From GWB1-37-8 sp964603935 (GTDB taxonomy: Bacteria; Patescibacteriota; Microgenomatia; Levybacterales; UBA12049): a stretch of 64,000 nt of DNA. Positions 7,501 through 15,610 of this stretch are shown piece by piece. The stretch spans positions 1 through 64,000 of the forward strand of contig CAZRWL010000001.1 of the NCBI GenBank assembly GCA_964603935.1, written 5' to 3'. Every line of letters starts with the position of its first letter. Within the stretch, counting starts at the first letter, position 1. The notes beneath the pieces were generated by a model. That model saw only the letters and a list, made by a program, of their open reading frames with translations, was not told the origin of the DNA and made no database searches. A program made the position numbers and the translations under genes.

Positions 7501-8994
7501 ATGACTGCTTTCTTTCAAAAAGTATTTACACGCTATCCCATAAAGACAAAAAGATTTCTGGAAATACTCCCTGGAACCGTATCTTGGACATTAATTCTTT
7601 TTCCCGTATGGGGTTCGCTTCTAATACCATATATTGTCGCATATTTTATTTTATTCTTTGATGTTTATTGGTTTTACAAATCATTCTCGCTTGCAATCAT
7701 GGCTTTCATCGCATCCAGGAAGATAAAAAAATCGGAAAATGAAAATTGGTTTAATAAAATTAAAACTCTTAAGAATTACCAAAAAATTAGCCATGTGGTA
7801 ATAATCCCGAATTATACCGAAACTGTAGGTAAGTTAAGAACAACTCTTAATTCAATTGCGTCCCAAACATTCCCTGCAAAAAGAATATTTGTAGTTCTAG
7901 GAATGGAAGAAAGAGAAAGTCAGGGAGCAGAACGAGCCAAAATACTAATTCGGGAATTTAAGAGCATATTTGGAGGAATATATGCTACGTATCATCCTGA
8001 TATTCCAGGTGAAGTAAAAGGAAAATCGTCAAATCAGTCGTTTGCATCAAAAGAAATTTACAAAAAACTTATTCTTAAAAAAATCATTGATATAAATTAT
8101 GCAACCATATCTTCTGTTGACGCTGATTCGATTTTCGATAAACAATATTTTTCTTATTTGACATACGAATTTTTAACCGATCCCAAGCCGTACAATAGAT
8201 TTTGGCAATCGGCAAATGTTAATCACAATAATTTTTGGAATGTGCCCGCGCCAATAAGAATTATCTCTTTTTTCGGTTCTCTTTGGAGAACGGCAGTATT
8301 AGTGCAGGGAGACAGGCTTATTTCCAATTCAACTTATTCGCTATCTTTCGCTCTACTTAAGAAAATAGACTTTTGGGATACGGACGTTATTCCGGAAGAC
8401 TATAGAATTTTCTTCAAGGCGTTTTACAAACTTAACGGCAATGTATGGGCAAAGCCAATATTCCTAAAAACATCTATGGATTCTCCGCGGTCATCCAATT
8501 TTCTCAAAAGTCTTAAGAGTAAATATCAGCAAGAGCAAAGATGGTCTTGGGGCGCTTCCGATGACCCCGTATTTATTAAATGGTGGTTCACTGTCCCCAA
8601 CGTCCCTTTTGCAAGAAAAACAATTATGCTTTTCCATGTTCTGTTTGATCATTTCCTTTGGCCTGTAAATTGGTTCATTATCACTATTTCCGCAAACATC
8701 ATAACTCTTGTAAATCCTATTTTTTCAAGAACAACTATTGGGTATATGTTACCTCGTTTGGCAGGATTTATTTTAACTTCTTGCACAATAGCTTTTATCT
8801 CCATGATTATTATTGATTTCAGAAACAGACCAAAAGATCCTTCCGTTTCTAAAATTCGTCAATTTATTTTTCCTCTGGAATTCATCCTTCTGCCAATCGT
8901 AGGATTTTTTCTATCCACTCTTCCTGCTTTAATCTCTCATACTCGGCTTATGTTTGGAAAAAGAATGGAATATAAAGTCACGGAAAAATTATGA
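7501..8994 (+). CDS. Membrane-bound family 2 glycosyltransferase
   Basis: A 497-residue processive-type GT2 for surface polysaccharide. Two membrane helices near residues 24-62 precede the cytosolic GT-A domain. The donor-site Asp region is VVIIPNYTETVGKL, the DxD equivalent is SSVDADSIFD, the acceptor/base region is VIPEDYRIFFKAF, and QQEQRWSWG corresponds to the (Q/R)xxRW motif. Several helices close the C-terminus (about 380-485), as in cellulose/hyaluronan synthase-like enzymes. The sugar is unknown. Its stop overlaps the next start (ATGA), and it opens a glycan gene cluster. A GAGG sequence 10 nt upstream supports the start. Confidence 0.88.
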   Translation: MTAFFQKVFTRYPIKTKRFLEILPGTVSWTLILFPVWGSLLIPYIVAYFILFFDVYWFYKSFSLAIMAFIASRKIKKSENENWFNKIKTLKNYQKISHVVIIPNYTETVGKLRTTLNSIASQTFPAKRIFVVLGMEERESQGAERAKILIREFKSIFGGIYATYHPDIPGEVKGKSSNQSFASKEIYKKLILKKIIDINYATISSVDADSIFDKQYFSYLTYEFLTDPKPYNRFWQSANVNHNNFWNVPAPIRIISFFGSLWRTAVLVQGDRLISNSTYSLSFALLKKIDFWDTDVIPEDYRIFFKAFYKLNGNVWAKPIFLKTSMDSPRSSNFLKSLKSKYQQEQRWSWGASDDPVFIKWWFTVPNVPFARKTIMLFHVLFDHFLWPVNWFIITISANIITLVNPIFSRTTIGYMLPRLAGFILTSCTIAFISMIIIDFRNRPKDPSVSKIRQFIFPLEFILLPIVGFFLSTLPALISHTRLMFGKRMEYKVTEKL

Positions 8995-10466
8995 CCCTTA
9001 CAAAAATTCTAAAAGGACTTGAGAGAAGCAAAGAATTCTGGTTTGCTATTTTAACCTTATTCTTATTCTTTATACTAAGACTCCCTTCACTTTTTGAACC
9101 TCTTTGGTACGGAGATGAAGGAATATATCAAACAATAGGATCCTCGTTGAATCATGGAAAGTTGCTTTATTCGGAGGTATTCGATAACAAACCGCCTCTT
9201 TTGTATTGGCTATATTCCTTTCTTCGCTCCGATCAGTTCAGCGTAAGGCTTGCATCTCTTATGTTTGGCGCGCTTTCTGTCGGAGCATTTTTCCTATTAT
9301 CAAGAAGGCTTTTCAAAGGCAAAAATAGTGCTTCTTGTCTGGCAACTCTTGTTTTTGCTATTTTATTTGGCTTACCAACGTTAGAAGGAAATATCGCAAA
9401 TGCGGAAAACTTTATGCTGCTACCAATCCTAGTTGCTGCGTTCATAATTTCAAATTTCAAATTTCACCTGTCCCCAGCGGGGGAAATTTCAAATTTCAAA
9501 TTATTTATAGCCGGGACTTTCCTGGGTATTGCTTTTCTTTTCAAGATTGTCGCAATTTTTGATCTAGCTGCTTTTACCATTTTTTATTTTATCGCTAATT
9601 ATAATTTACTAAAAAAGGGCGTTAAAATACGATCTATTATTGTCGGATTTGCGCTTCCAATACTTCTTATTGCTTTGTTTTTTATCCTTAATGGAACATT
9701 TGCAGACTTTATAAGAGCTGCATTTATCTCTAATATCTCTTATGTTAGTTATGGAAACAGAATTGGCGCATTCCCCATTATTCTTTTTATAAAATTGATT
9801 ATTTTAGGAATTTTTATTCTATATGTCTTTAAGGAAAAAGAGAAAATTAGTCAAGTTTATCTTTTTATTCTGACTTGGTTCGCATTCTCATTGTTCAACG
9901 CTTACTTTCCCCAACGCCCATACACTCATTATCTATTAATTTTAATTCCAAGCCTATCTCTTCTGATAGGGTTAATTTTATTTGATAAAAAGTATCGAAA
10001 AACTATAGCTGTTATTTTTTTAATAGCTTTATTAATTGTAATAAAAGGATTTGGTATTCCAAAATTTCACAAAAGCATTAACTATTATCAAAATTTCCTA
10101 TCTTATGCTAAAGGCGAAAAGACAATGAGCTCGTATCAGGAATTTTTTGACCGAAATACGCCATTTGATTATGAAATAGCGCGTTTTATTAAGCCCAAAC
10201 TTACCAAGAACGAGACTATTTTTGTTTGGGGAAACAATGCTCAATTATATCAATTGACCAACACAATTGCTCCAGCAAAATATACTGTTGCATATCACAC
10301 ATCAAATTATAGCGATGGAGAAATAAACACAAAAACAATGATTGAAAAAGCAAGACCAAAATTTATCGTATTAATGCCTAATCAGAAAGCACTTCCTTTT
10401 TCGCTTATAGGTTATTTTCAAATAATAGAAATTAACAAAACAATAATATATGAGAGATTTTTTTAA
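8991..10466 (+). CDS. GT-C membrane glycosyltransferase (PMT/ArnT-like)
   Basis: A 491-residue integral membrane enzyme expected to use a polyprenyl-phosphate sugar donor outside the membrane. The first outer loop has the GT-C signature LWYGDEGIYQTIGSSLNHG with the acidic pair, followed by VFDNKPPLLYWLYSFL. About ten helices follow and a soluble C-terminal segment (about 385-491). Residues about 152-171 (ISNFKFHLSPAGEISNFK) are encoded by heptamer repeat DNA and fall in a loop between helices. It overlaps the GT2 gene by 4 nt and the next gene by 17 nt, so the three are translationally coupled. Confidence 0.85.
   Translation: MTLTKILKGLERSKEFWFAILTLFLFFILRLPSLFEPLWYGDEGIYQTIGSSLNHGKLLYSEVFDNKPPLLYWLYSFLRSDQFSVRLASLMFGALSVGAFFLLSRRLFKGKNSASCLATLVFAILFGLPTLEGNIANAENFMLLPILVAAFIISNFKFHLSPAGEISNFKLFIAGTFLGIAFLFKIVAIFDLAAFTIFYFIANYNLLKKGVKIRSIIVGFALPILLIALFFILNGTFADFIRAAFISNISYVSYGNRIGAFPIILFIKLIILGIFILYVFKEKEKISQVYLFILTWFAFSLFNAYFPQRPYTHYLLILIPSLSLLIGLILFDKKYRKTIAVIFLIALLIVIKGFGIPKFHKSINYYQNFLSYAKGEKTMSSYQEFFDRNTPFDYEIARFIKPKLTKNETIFVWGNNAQLYQLTNTIAPAKYTVAYHTSNYSDGEINTKTMIEKARPKFIVLMPNQKALPFSLIGYFQIIEINKTIIYERFF
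9446..9498. repeat. AATTTCA heptamer arrays inside the GT-C gene
   Basis: Three AATTTCA copies (9446-9466) and two more (9485-9498) flank CCTGTCCCCAGCGGGGG, which carries a CCCC/GGGG hairpin. The whole block stays in frame with the glycosyltransferase. Confidence 0.85.
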
Positions 10467-10803
10467 AGAAATAACGCAGGATAAAACCGTAACTTTAGTA
10501 TACTTTATCAACGGATTTTTTATTATTTCGTCCGTTGTTCTTGTTTTATTTTTCTACAGACGCTTCCCCCCATTGATTCCAATTTTCAATCAGCTGCCAT
10601 GGGGCGAGCAAAGACTGGGAACAACAATAACTATATTTATACCCATATTTGTGTCGCTGTCAATTTTGGTAAGCAATATTTTTATTTCGGCTTTAATCTA
10701 CAAAAATATTCCCCTCGCTGCCCGCATGCTCGCAGCCATTAGCCTTCTTATAGGAATACTTACGCTGCTTCTTGTTGTAAAAACTATTGCATTGACTGCT
10801 TGA
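10450..10803 (+). CDS. Small membrane protein, DUF1648-like
   Basis: A 117-residue protein with three predicted helices (about residues 15-36, 53-77, 86-113). The segment FPPLIPIFNQLPWGEQRLG after helix 1 resembles the loop of DUF1648 proteins, but this is a weak similarity by eye. It overlaps the end of the upstream glycosyltransferase by 17 nt and is followed after 1 nt by the WecA-like gene, so it belongs to the same operon. Function is unknown. Confidence 0.6.
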   Translation: MRDFFKEITQDKTVTLVYFINGFFIISSVVLVLFFYRRFPPLIPIFNQLPWGEQRLGTTITIFIPIFVSLSILVSNIFISALIYKNIPLAARMLAAISLLIGILTLLLVVKTIALTA

Positions 10804-10804
10804 T

Positions 10805-11854
10805 ATGACAATATTTTTTTCTTTTCTAACAGCATTTATTGCGACTATCATCGCAACACCTTTATCTATATTCATTATGAAAAAGATGAATATTATTGAT
10901 GATCCAAAAATCCATAAGCATCCCGCAATAATTCATAAAAAACCTATTCCCCGAGGCGGAGGAATTCCTCTTTTTGCAGGAACTGTCTTGGCTGCAATAT
11001 TTTTTCTGCCTCTTCCCAAAACCATGATTATGCTTTTCATCGCAGGATTTATTGCGCTTCTAATCGGCATTATAGATGATAAATATGATATTTCCCCATA
11101 CTTACGATTTCTTTCAAATATTGCAGTTGCAGGAATTGTCGTTGGAAGCGGAATAACTATTCCTTTCGTAACAAATCCATTGGGAGGAATATTGTATCTT
11201 GATTCAATGAGTCTCCCTTTTGGGCTCAAACTTCCCGACATGATTGCGATGCTTTGGATTATCTGGGTTATGAATATGTTAAACTGGAGCAAAGGAGTTG
11301 ACGGCCAAATGCCCGGAATTGTAGCAATATCGGCAATCGTAATAGGACTCCTTGGTATTCGTCTCGCAGATCCCAGCCACACAAATCAAGTAAGCATAAT
11401 GCTTTCTTTTATTATAGCCGGAGCATCGCTTGGATTCTTAGTATTTAATTATCATCCGGCGAGGATATTTCCCGGATATGGCGCCACTGCTATTTATCTC
11501 TTGCTTGGCGCGGCTTCTATTTTGTCCGGAGCAAAACTAGCAACAGCTATATTGGTAATGGGAGTGCCAATGGTGGATGGCGCATTCACGATAATACGCC
11601 GTCTTTTAACAGGGCGTTCTCCTTTCTGGCATGACAAAAAACATCTCCACCATCTGCTCTTAAGTCTTGGCATGGGACAGAAGCGTATCGCATTGTTTTA
11701 TTGGACAATCTCTGCTATATTAGGAGCGCTTGCTTTGGTTTTGTCAAGTCAAGCTAAGGCTTTTGCGATTATAATGCTTTTAATTGTATTAGGCGGAACA
11801 TTGCTTTTTCTGCATTATGCTCTTGAAAACACCTATGACAAAAATCGCCTATAA
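10805..11854 (+). CDS. WecA/MraY-like polyprenyl-phosphate sugar-1-phosphate transferase
   Basis: A 349-residue polytopic enzyme of the GT4/PNPT superfamily, which starts lipid-linked glycan synthesis. Conserved parts are the N-terminal DDPKIHKHPAIIHKKPIPRGG, the DD motif in GIIDDKYDISPYLRF, a modified NWSKGVDGQMPG (normally NxxDGLDG), and a C-terminal HHLLLSLGMGQKRI (normally HxHHRL). The usual FxGDxGS motif is FPGYGATAIY here, lacking the Asp. I believe this variant recurs in Microgenomates, but its activity is uncertain. It sits mid-operon between the DUF1648-like gene and the UbiA-like gene. Confidence 0.85.
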   Translation: MTIFFSFLTAFIATIIATPLSIFIMKKMNIIDDPKIHKHPAIIHKKPIPRGGGIPLFAGTVLAAIFFLPLPKTMIMLFIAGFIALLIGIIDDKYDISPYLRFLSNIAVAGIVVGSGITIPFVTNPLGGILYLDSMSLPFGLKLPDMIAMLWIIWVMNMLNWSKGVDGQMPGIVAISAIVIGLLGIRLADPSHTNQVSIMLSFIIAGASLGFLVFNYHPARIFPGYGATAIYLLLGAASILSGAKLATAILVMGVPMVDGAFTIIRRLLTGRSPFWHDKKHLHHLLLSLGMGQKRIALFYWTISAILGALALVLSSQAKAFAIIMLLIVLGGTLLFLHYALENTYDKNRL

Positions 11855-12782
11855 TACATTGCGATTGCTTAGGCCAAGGCAGTGGATAAAAAATACTGCA
11901 ATATTTGCTGCGATAACATTTTCAGGCGATCTTTTCGAATGGGCAATCTTACAAAAAGTGCTATTTGCTTTTTTCGTATTCTGCGCCTTATCTTCCGCAA
12001 GCTACATAATCAATGATATTTTCGATGCAAAAAACGATAGGCTTCATCCATTCAAACGGTTTAGACCTATTGCAAGTAAAAACCTGACAACAAATTACGC
12101 ATTAGCGTTTGCATTTTTTTTAATATTTATTTCTTTTGTATTGGGTATTATGGTCAATCCGGCATTTTTCATTATTCAAATTATATATTTGCTGACTCAA
12201 TTCCTTTATTCCGCCTCCCTTAAATTAATTGCCGTTGTAGATATTCTGGCAATAGCTTTAGGGTACATATTGAGAGTTTATGCCGGAGAATTAGCCGGAG
12301 GATTTCACATATCGGTATGGCTTTTATTGACAACTATTTCCCTTTCGCTTTTTCTGGCAATTGGAAAAAGAAGATCGGAATTAACACTTGTTTCTCAAAT
12401 TAAATCCGTAAACATATCCGATGTGAGAAAAACCCTATCTCATTATTCCGAACGCTTATTGGATGTTTACGCCTCTATTTTCGCAACATCTACATTTGTT
12501 TCCTATTCGCTTTTTACTTTTCTGGAAAATCCGCGGGGATTCAAACTCGGGCTTAGCATTTTTTTGCCTGATTTTTTGCCGGCCTTTTTCCAAAGAAAGT
12601 GGCTCATGATAACAATAGTCCCTGTTGTTTACGGACTCATGAAATATCTTCAGGATATCTACGAAAAACACGAAGGTGAAAGCCCGGAAAGAGTATTGTT
12701 GTCAGACAAGTCCTTGCTTGCATCCGTAATTATCTGGATTGTCTTAGTTATTACCATAATCTACTTAATCGGTCCCAATTAG
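11835..12782 (+). CDS. UbiA-family prenyltransferase (decaprenyl-phosphate phosphoribosyltransferase-like)
   Basis: An integral membrane enzyme with about eight helices. It has both Asp-rich motifs of the family: NDIFDAKNDRLHPFKRFRPI (motif 1) and the region around LKLIAVVDILAIALGYILRV (motif 2). The closest pattern I recall is the decaprenyl-phosphate 5-phosphoribosyltransferase group that feeds arabinan synthesis. That assignment is inference; the acceptor is probably a polyprenyl phosphate. I chose the ATG at 11835 (MTKIAYNTLRLLRPRQW) over an upstream ATG at 11817 because it starts at the conserved region. Either start overlaps the previous gene. Confidence 0.82.
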   Translation: MTKIAYNTLRLLRPRQWIKNTAIFAAITFSGDLFEWAILQKVLFAFFVFCALSSASYIINDIFDAKNDRLHPFKRFRPIASKNLTTNYALAFAFFLIFISFVLGIMVNPAFFIIQIIYLLTQFLYSASLKLIAVVDILAIALGYILRVYAGELAGGFHISVWLLLTTISLSLFLAIGKRRSELTLVSQIKSVNISDVRKTLSHYSERLLDVYASIFATSTFVSYSLFTFLENPRGFKLGLSIFLPDFLPAFFQRKWLMITIVPVVYGLMKYLQDIYEKHEGESPERVLLSDKSLLASVIIWIVLVITIIYLIGPN

Positions 12783-12789
12783 TTTTACT

Positions 12790-13656
12790 ATGAAATTAGA
12801 ACACGCAGACAAGCTTAAAAAAGTAATCCAATATTTTAATACAAAAGAGTCTAAATGGGGATATGCGCTTCTCCTAAAGGGAACTAAGCATTTTGGATAT
12901 TACCCGAAAGGAAAAGAAAAAATTTCTATGTCTCAGGCTCAAGGATTAATGGAAGACAAACTCGCAGAAAAGCTTGGTTTGCCAGCTAACTCTCTCGTGT
13001 TGGATGCCGGAAGCGGTGAGGGAAATGTGGCAATTAATCTTGCAAAAAAATATGGACTGCGTATTTATGGAGTTGATTTGTTAGATTTTGCCGTAAACAA
13101 AGCAAGTTCTAAATCCAAAGAACTTAACTTACAAAATAAAGTAAAATTTAAACTTGGAGATTATACCAGATTAGACTTTCCCGATGAAACCTTCGACGGT
13201 GTCTATACAATGGAAACTTTGGTACACGTCCCCGACTACAAGAAAGCTCTTAAGGAATTCTATCGAGTTCTAAAACCAAATGGAAAACTTGTTCTTTTCG
13301 AATACTCGATGTGTTCCAAGAAAAATCTTACGCCAAAAGAACTAAAAATTGTAGATATTTTAGACATGGTTAATGAAGAATCAGGAATGCATAGCTTGCC
13401 TCATTTTCTTCACAATAAATTTCCTGAAGTACTGAAAAATGCCGGTTTTAATCATGTTACCGTAAGCAATATTACCTCCAATATTATGCCCATGCTAAAA
13501 ACATTTTATTTGATTGCATATGCGCCTTACATGCTTATTAAATTCTTAGGGTTGCAACGAAAATTTATCAATGCAACATCTGCAGTTGAAGGCTACAGGA
13601 ATATAAAAAAAGGTGATTTTTGGCGTTATAATATAATTTCAGCAGTAAAAAAATAG
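12790..13656 (+). CDS. SAM-dependent methyltransferase (UbiE/sterol methyltransferase-like)
   Basis: A 288-residue class I methyltransferase. Motif I is VLDAGSGEGNVAINLAKKYG (about residues 70-89), followed by the acidic end of strand 2 (YGVDLLDFAV), motif II in GDYTRLDFPDETFDGVY and motif III in LKPNGKLVLFEYS. The C-terminal third carries hydrophobic segments (about 230-265), which suggests membrane association and a lipid or polyprenyl substrate. It is the last gene of the plus-strand glycan cluster, 7 nt after the UbiA-like gene, and ends 7 nt from a convergent gene. Confidence 0.85.
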   Translation: MKLEHADKLKKVIQYFNTKESKWGYALLLKGTKHFGYYPKGKEKISMSQAQGLMEDKLAEKLGLPANSLVLDAGSGEGNVAINLAKKYGLRIYGVDLLDFAVNKASSKSKELNLQNKVKFKLGDYTRLDFPDETFDGVYTMETLVHVPDYKKALKEFYRVLKPNGKLVLFEYSMCSKKNLTPKELKIVDILDMVNEESGMHSLPHFLHNKFPEVLKNAGFNHVTVSNITSNIMPMLKTFYLIAYAPYMLIKFLGLQRKFINATSAVEGYRNIKKGDFWRYNIISAVKK

Positions 13657-13663
13657 TCGGCCG

Positions 13664-14500
13664 TTACTCTTTAACAGCGTAGGAGGCGCTTACCCATCCC
13701 TTTTTTCCATCATTAAGTTTTATTTCAAGCCAGTCTTCTTCCTCGGAAACTAATTCATAGCTTTCTCCGGGCTTTACCTGGGCTATTTCAGAAGATGTAA
13801 CAGAATTGCCCTCTCTAACTCTTAAAAATCCTGTTGGAGTATTTAGGATTAAAACTCGGGAAACCACAACGGTTGGAGAAAGCAAGGCTTCCGATGATGC
13901 CAAAGGAATGCCGGGTAAATCAGGACTTATACCTAAAAAAATAAAAGAATTAAGCCTAAATCCCAGAGCTGTTTTAATTTTTATAGACTTTTCCTTATAG
14001 CCATCGCGAGTAATCCTAATATCATGATCAGACTCGCTAACTTGTTTCAGAAGTAAAGGCGTTACCCCAACGGGACTACTGTCCAAAAAGACATTTGCCT
14101 TGTCAGGCAGAGAAATTACCAGCAGCTCCACATCTTTTTTATTGCCCAAAGGAGACAGACTGATGATGCTCCCATCGCTTCCTCCGCTATTCGCAAATGT
14201 TCTATCGATAACTGTCAGTGTCCCTTTATTGATGGTAACTTTGTCTTCAAAAGGTCTGTAGTTCCCATCCATTGGCGCTAATTTAACATCATAATCGCCG
14301 ATAGATAACATGTGATCTAAATCACAAATACAAAGAGGTGTAGTTCCTACTAATTTATTTTCCAAATAAACTTTGCTTTTGGGAACAGAAGTAACCTGAA
14401 GCGCTCCTTTGCCTGTTTTTTTATCCAAGAAAAACAAAATGCCGGAAAAAATAACTATCGCAATCAAAAGCGGCGCTAAAAATAACAAAGCTCTTTTCAT
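13664..14500 (-). CDS. Membrane-anchored PEGA and SH3b domain protein
   Basis: A 278-residue extracytoplasmic protein with an N-terminal membrane helix (residues about 4-26). Two PEGA domains follow: about 32-100 (GALQVTSVPKSKVYLENKLV) and about 125-185 (ISLPDKANVFLDSSPVGVTP). A C-terminal bacterial SH3 domain occupies about 212-278 (GFLRVREGNSVTSSEIAQV, WLEIKLNDGKKGWVSA). SH3b domains often bind cell-wall peptides. Two PEGA units plus SH3b suggest a wall-associated adaptor. It is divergently transcribed from csaA, and the two promoters lie within 37 nt. Confidence 0.85.
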   Translation of the reverse strand: MKRALLFLAPLLIAIVIFSGILFFLDKKTGKGALQVTSVPKSKVYLENKLVGTTPLCICDLDHMLSIGDYDVKLAPMDGNYRPFEDKVTINKGTLTVIDRTFANSGGSDGSIISLSPLGNKKDVELLVISLPDKANVFLDSSPVGVTPLLLKQVSESDHDIRITRDGYKEKSIKIKTALGFRLNSFIFLGISPDLPGIPLASSEALLSPTVVVSRVLILNTPTGFLRVREGNSVTSSEIAQVKPGESYELVSEEEDWLEIKLNDGKKGWVSASYAVKE

Positions 14501-14513
14501 AAAAGTAGAGATA

Positions 14514-14531
14514 ATTATATCATGCTATAAT
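14514..14531. promoter_or_regulatory. Divergent -10 boxes for the PEGA gene and csaA
   Basis: TATAAT on the plus strand (14526-14531), preceded by TGC, lies 6 nt before the csaA start. TATAAT on the minus strand (ATTATA at 14514-14519), preceded by TGA, lies 13 nt before the PEGA gene start. Both have the extended -10 TGn. The spacing predicts a leaderless csaA mRNA. Confidence 0.75.
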
Positions 14532-14537
14532 TTATTC

Positions 14538-14873
14538 ATGTTAATAAATTACGGTGATTTTAAGAAAGTGGATATTAGAGTCGGAAAAATTATAAAAGCG
14601 GAAGATTTTCCGCAAGCTCGAAAACCGGCTTATAAACTAACTATTGATTTTGGAGCGGAAATTGGAATTAAAAAATCCAGTGTTCAAATTGTTGATCTTT
14701 ATAAAAAAGAAGAACTGCAAGGCTTATTGATTATGGGAGTTATAAATTTCCCTTCAAAACAAATCGGTCCTTTCATGTCTGAAGTTCTAACAGTCGGAGT
14801 TGCAAATGAAGAAGGTCAAGTAGTCCTAGTCCGCCCGGATAAAAATGCCAAACTCGGTTCTAAACTTTTCTAG
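14538..14873 (+). CDS. csaA: CsaA-type tRNA-binding domain protein
   Basis: A 111-residue OB-fold protein of the EMAP-II/tRNA-binding domain family. Signature parts are YGDFKKVDIRVGKIIKAEDF, ARKPAYKLTIDFG, IKKSSVQIVDLY and SKQIGPFMSEVLTVG. CsaA is described as a chaperone or tRNA-binding homodimer. Since MetRS in this window lacks its fused tRNA-binding domain, this protein could supply it in trans, which is inference. The frame is open further upstream, but the ATG at 14538 begins exactly at the conserved domain and lies 6 nt after a TATAAT box, so I use it. Confidence 0.93.
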   Translation: MLINYGDFKKVDIRVGKIIKAEDFPQARKPAYKLTIDFGAEIGIKKSSVQIVDLYKKEELQGLLIMGVINFPSKQIGPFMSEVLTVGVANEEGQVVLVRPDKNAKLGSKLF

Positions 14874-14879
14874 TCTAAT

Positions 14880-14898
14880 AAAAATCCCCTTTCGGGGA
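14880..14898 (-). terminator. Probable terminator of the rhuM-like gene
   Basis: On the minus strand a CCCC-gaaa-GGGG hairpin (14886-14897) is followed by ATTTTTATT. This is a short but reasonable intrinsic terminator for the minus-strand gene ending at 14970. Confidence 0.45.
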
Positions 14899-14910
14899 AT
14901 TCTGAGAACC

Positions 14911-14938
14911 GAGATCCTGAAATAAATTCAGGATGACA
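14911..14938. repeat. Palindromic element, intergenic copy
   Basis: ATCCTGAA (14914-14921) pairs with TTCAGGAT (14927-14934). The outer sequence GAGATC...GATGACA is the reverse complement of the frame at 1163-1190, making this a second member of the same family. Confidence 0.7.
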
Positions 14939-14969
14939 TTTTAATAAACCAGTAGTCCATTTTTCTCAA

Positions 14970-15524
14970 TCATTTTTTAATTCTTTTCAAAAGTTTTTTA
15001 ACTTCTTTATCAAAGTCGGAAATATAATTTTTGTCCTGTACTTTTTTATATTTTTCGTATTCGCCAAGAGCAAGAGTTTCTGCAACTTCGTGGCTTATTT
15101 TTCCGGCATTGGTTAAAATCTCATATTCACTAAACTTCAAAAAAGCATTTAGCTTTTCTGTCCAATCTTTCATCGTCATTGCCTTTCCCCTTGCCGCCTG
15201 CATTTCCGCATAATCCAAATACATATTGCCGATACGATTAAGATGGGCCAATTCTTTTTTGTCCAGATAATTTTTCCCATCTTCGGCAGTATGTGCAAAT
15301 TTTGCACTAACTGAATCTTTATCTAACTCATTCTCAATAAAAATGTTCTTTAGGTGTTTGGTGACAACGCTTCTCTCGACATCAAAAAGTTCCGCTATCC
15401 TTTTTTGCGTCAACCAGATATTTTCCCTAGCATAGAGCACCTCAATATTTACTGCTCCGTCTGGAGATTGATAGAAAGCGATTTGATTATCCGGTATTTT
15501 TCTAACTGAATATTTCCGATTCAT
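14970..15524 (-). CDS. RhuM-family protein with internal deletion
   Basis: A 184-residue protein. The N-terminus matches RhuM: AFYQSPDGAVNIEVLY, then IWLTQKRIAELFDVERSVVT (a helix-turn-helix-like part) and SAKFAHTAEDGK. The C-terminus also matches: NYLDKKELAHLNRIGNMYLD, AMTMKDWTEKLNAFLKFSEYE and ISHEVAETLALGEYEKY. The middle of full-length RhuM, including the NLDAIISVGYRVNS core (roughly 190 residues), is missing, and the two ends join in frame at DGKNYL. RhuM proteins are linked to virulence loci and mobile DNA, with no firm biochemical role. ATTATA at 15533-15538 gives TATAAT 8 nt before the start. Confidence 0.8.
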   Translation of the reverse strand: MNRKYSVRKIPDNQIAFYQSPDGAVNIEVLYARENIWLTQKRIAELFDVERSVVTKHLKNIFIENELDKDSVSAKFAHTAEDGKNYLDKKELAHLNRIGNMYLDYAEMQAARGKAMTMKDWTEKLNAFLKFSEYEILTNAGKISHEVAETLALGEYEKYKKVQDKNYISDFDKEVKKLLKRIKK

Positions 15525-15547
15525 TGAAGCTCATTATAACAAAACCA

Positions 15548-15570
15548 CAAAAAAACCGCCTTTCAGCGGT
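15548..15570 (-). terminator. Intrinsic terminator of groES-groEL
   Basis: On the minus strand ACCGC-tgaaag-GCGGT (15555-15570) is directly followed by a run of seven T (down to about 15549). It lies about 40 nt after the groEL stop. Confidence 0.8.
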
Positions 15571-15610
15571 ACAATTATTTTTAACTTTGCACTTTAAATT
15601 TTGAACTTAT

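Noticed and set aside
14409..14537. N-terminal extension of csaA from an upstream ATG
   Set aside because: The extension runs back through the divergent gene's start and promoters; the conserved domain begins at 14538 with a -10 box 6 nt before it.
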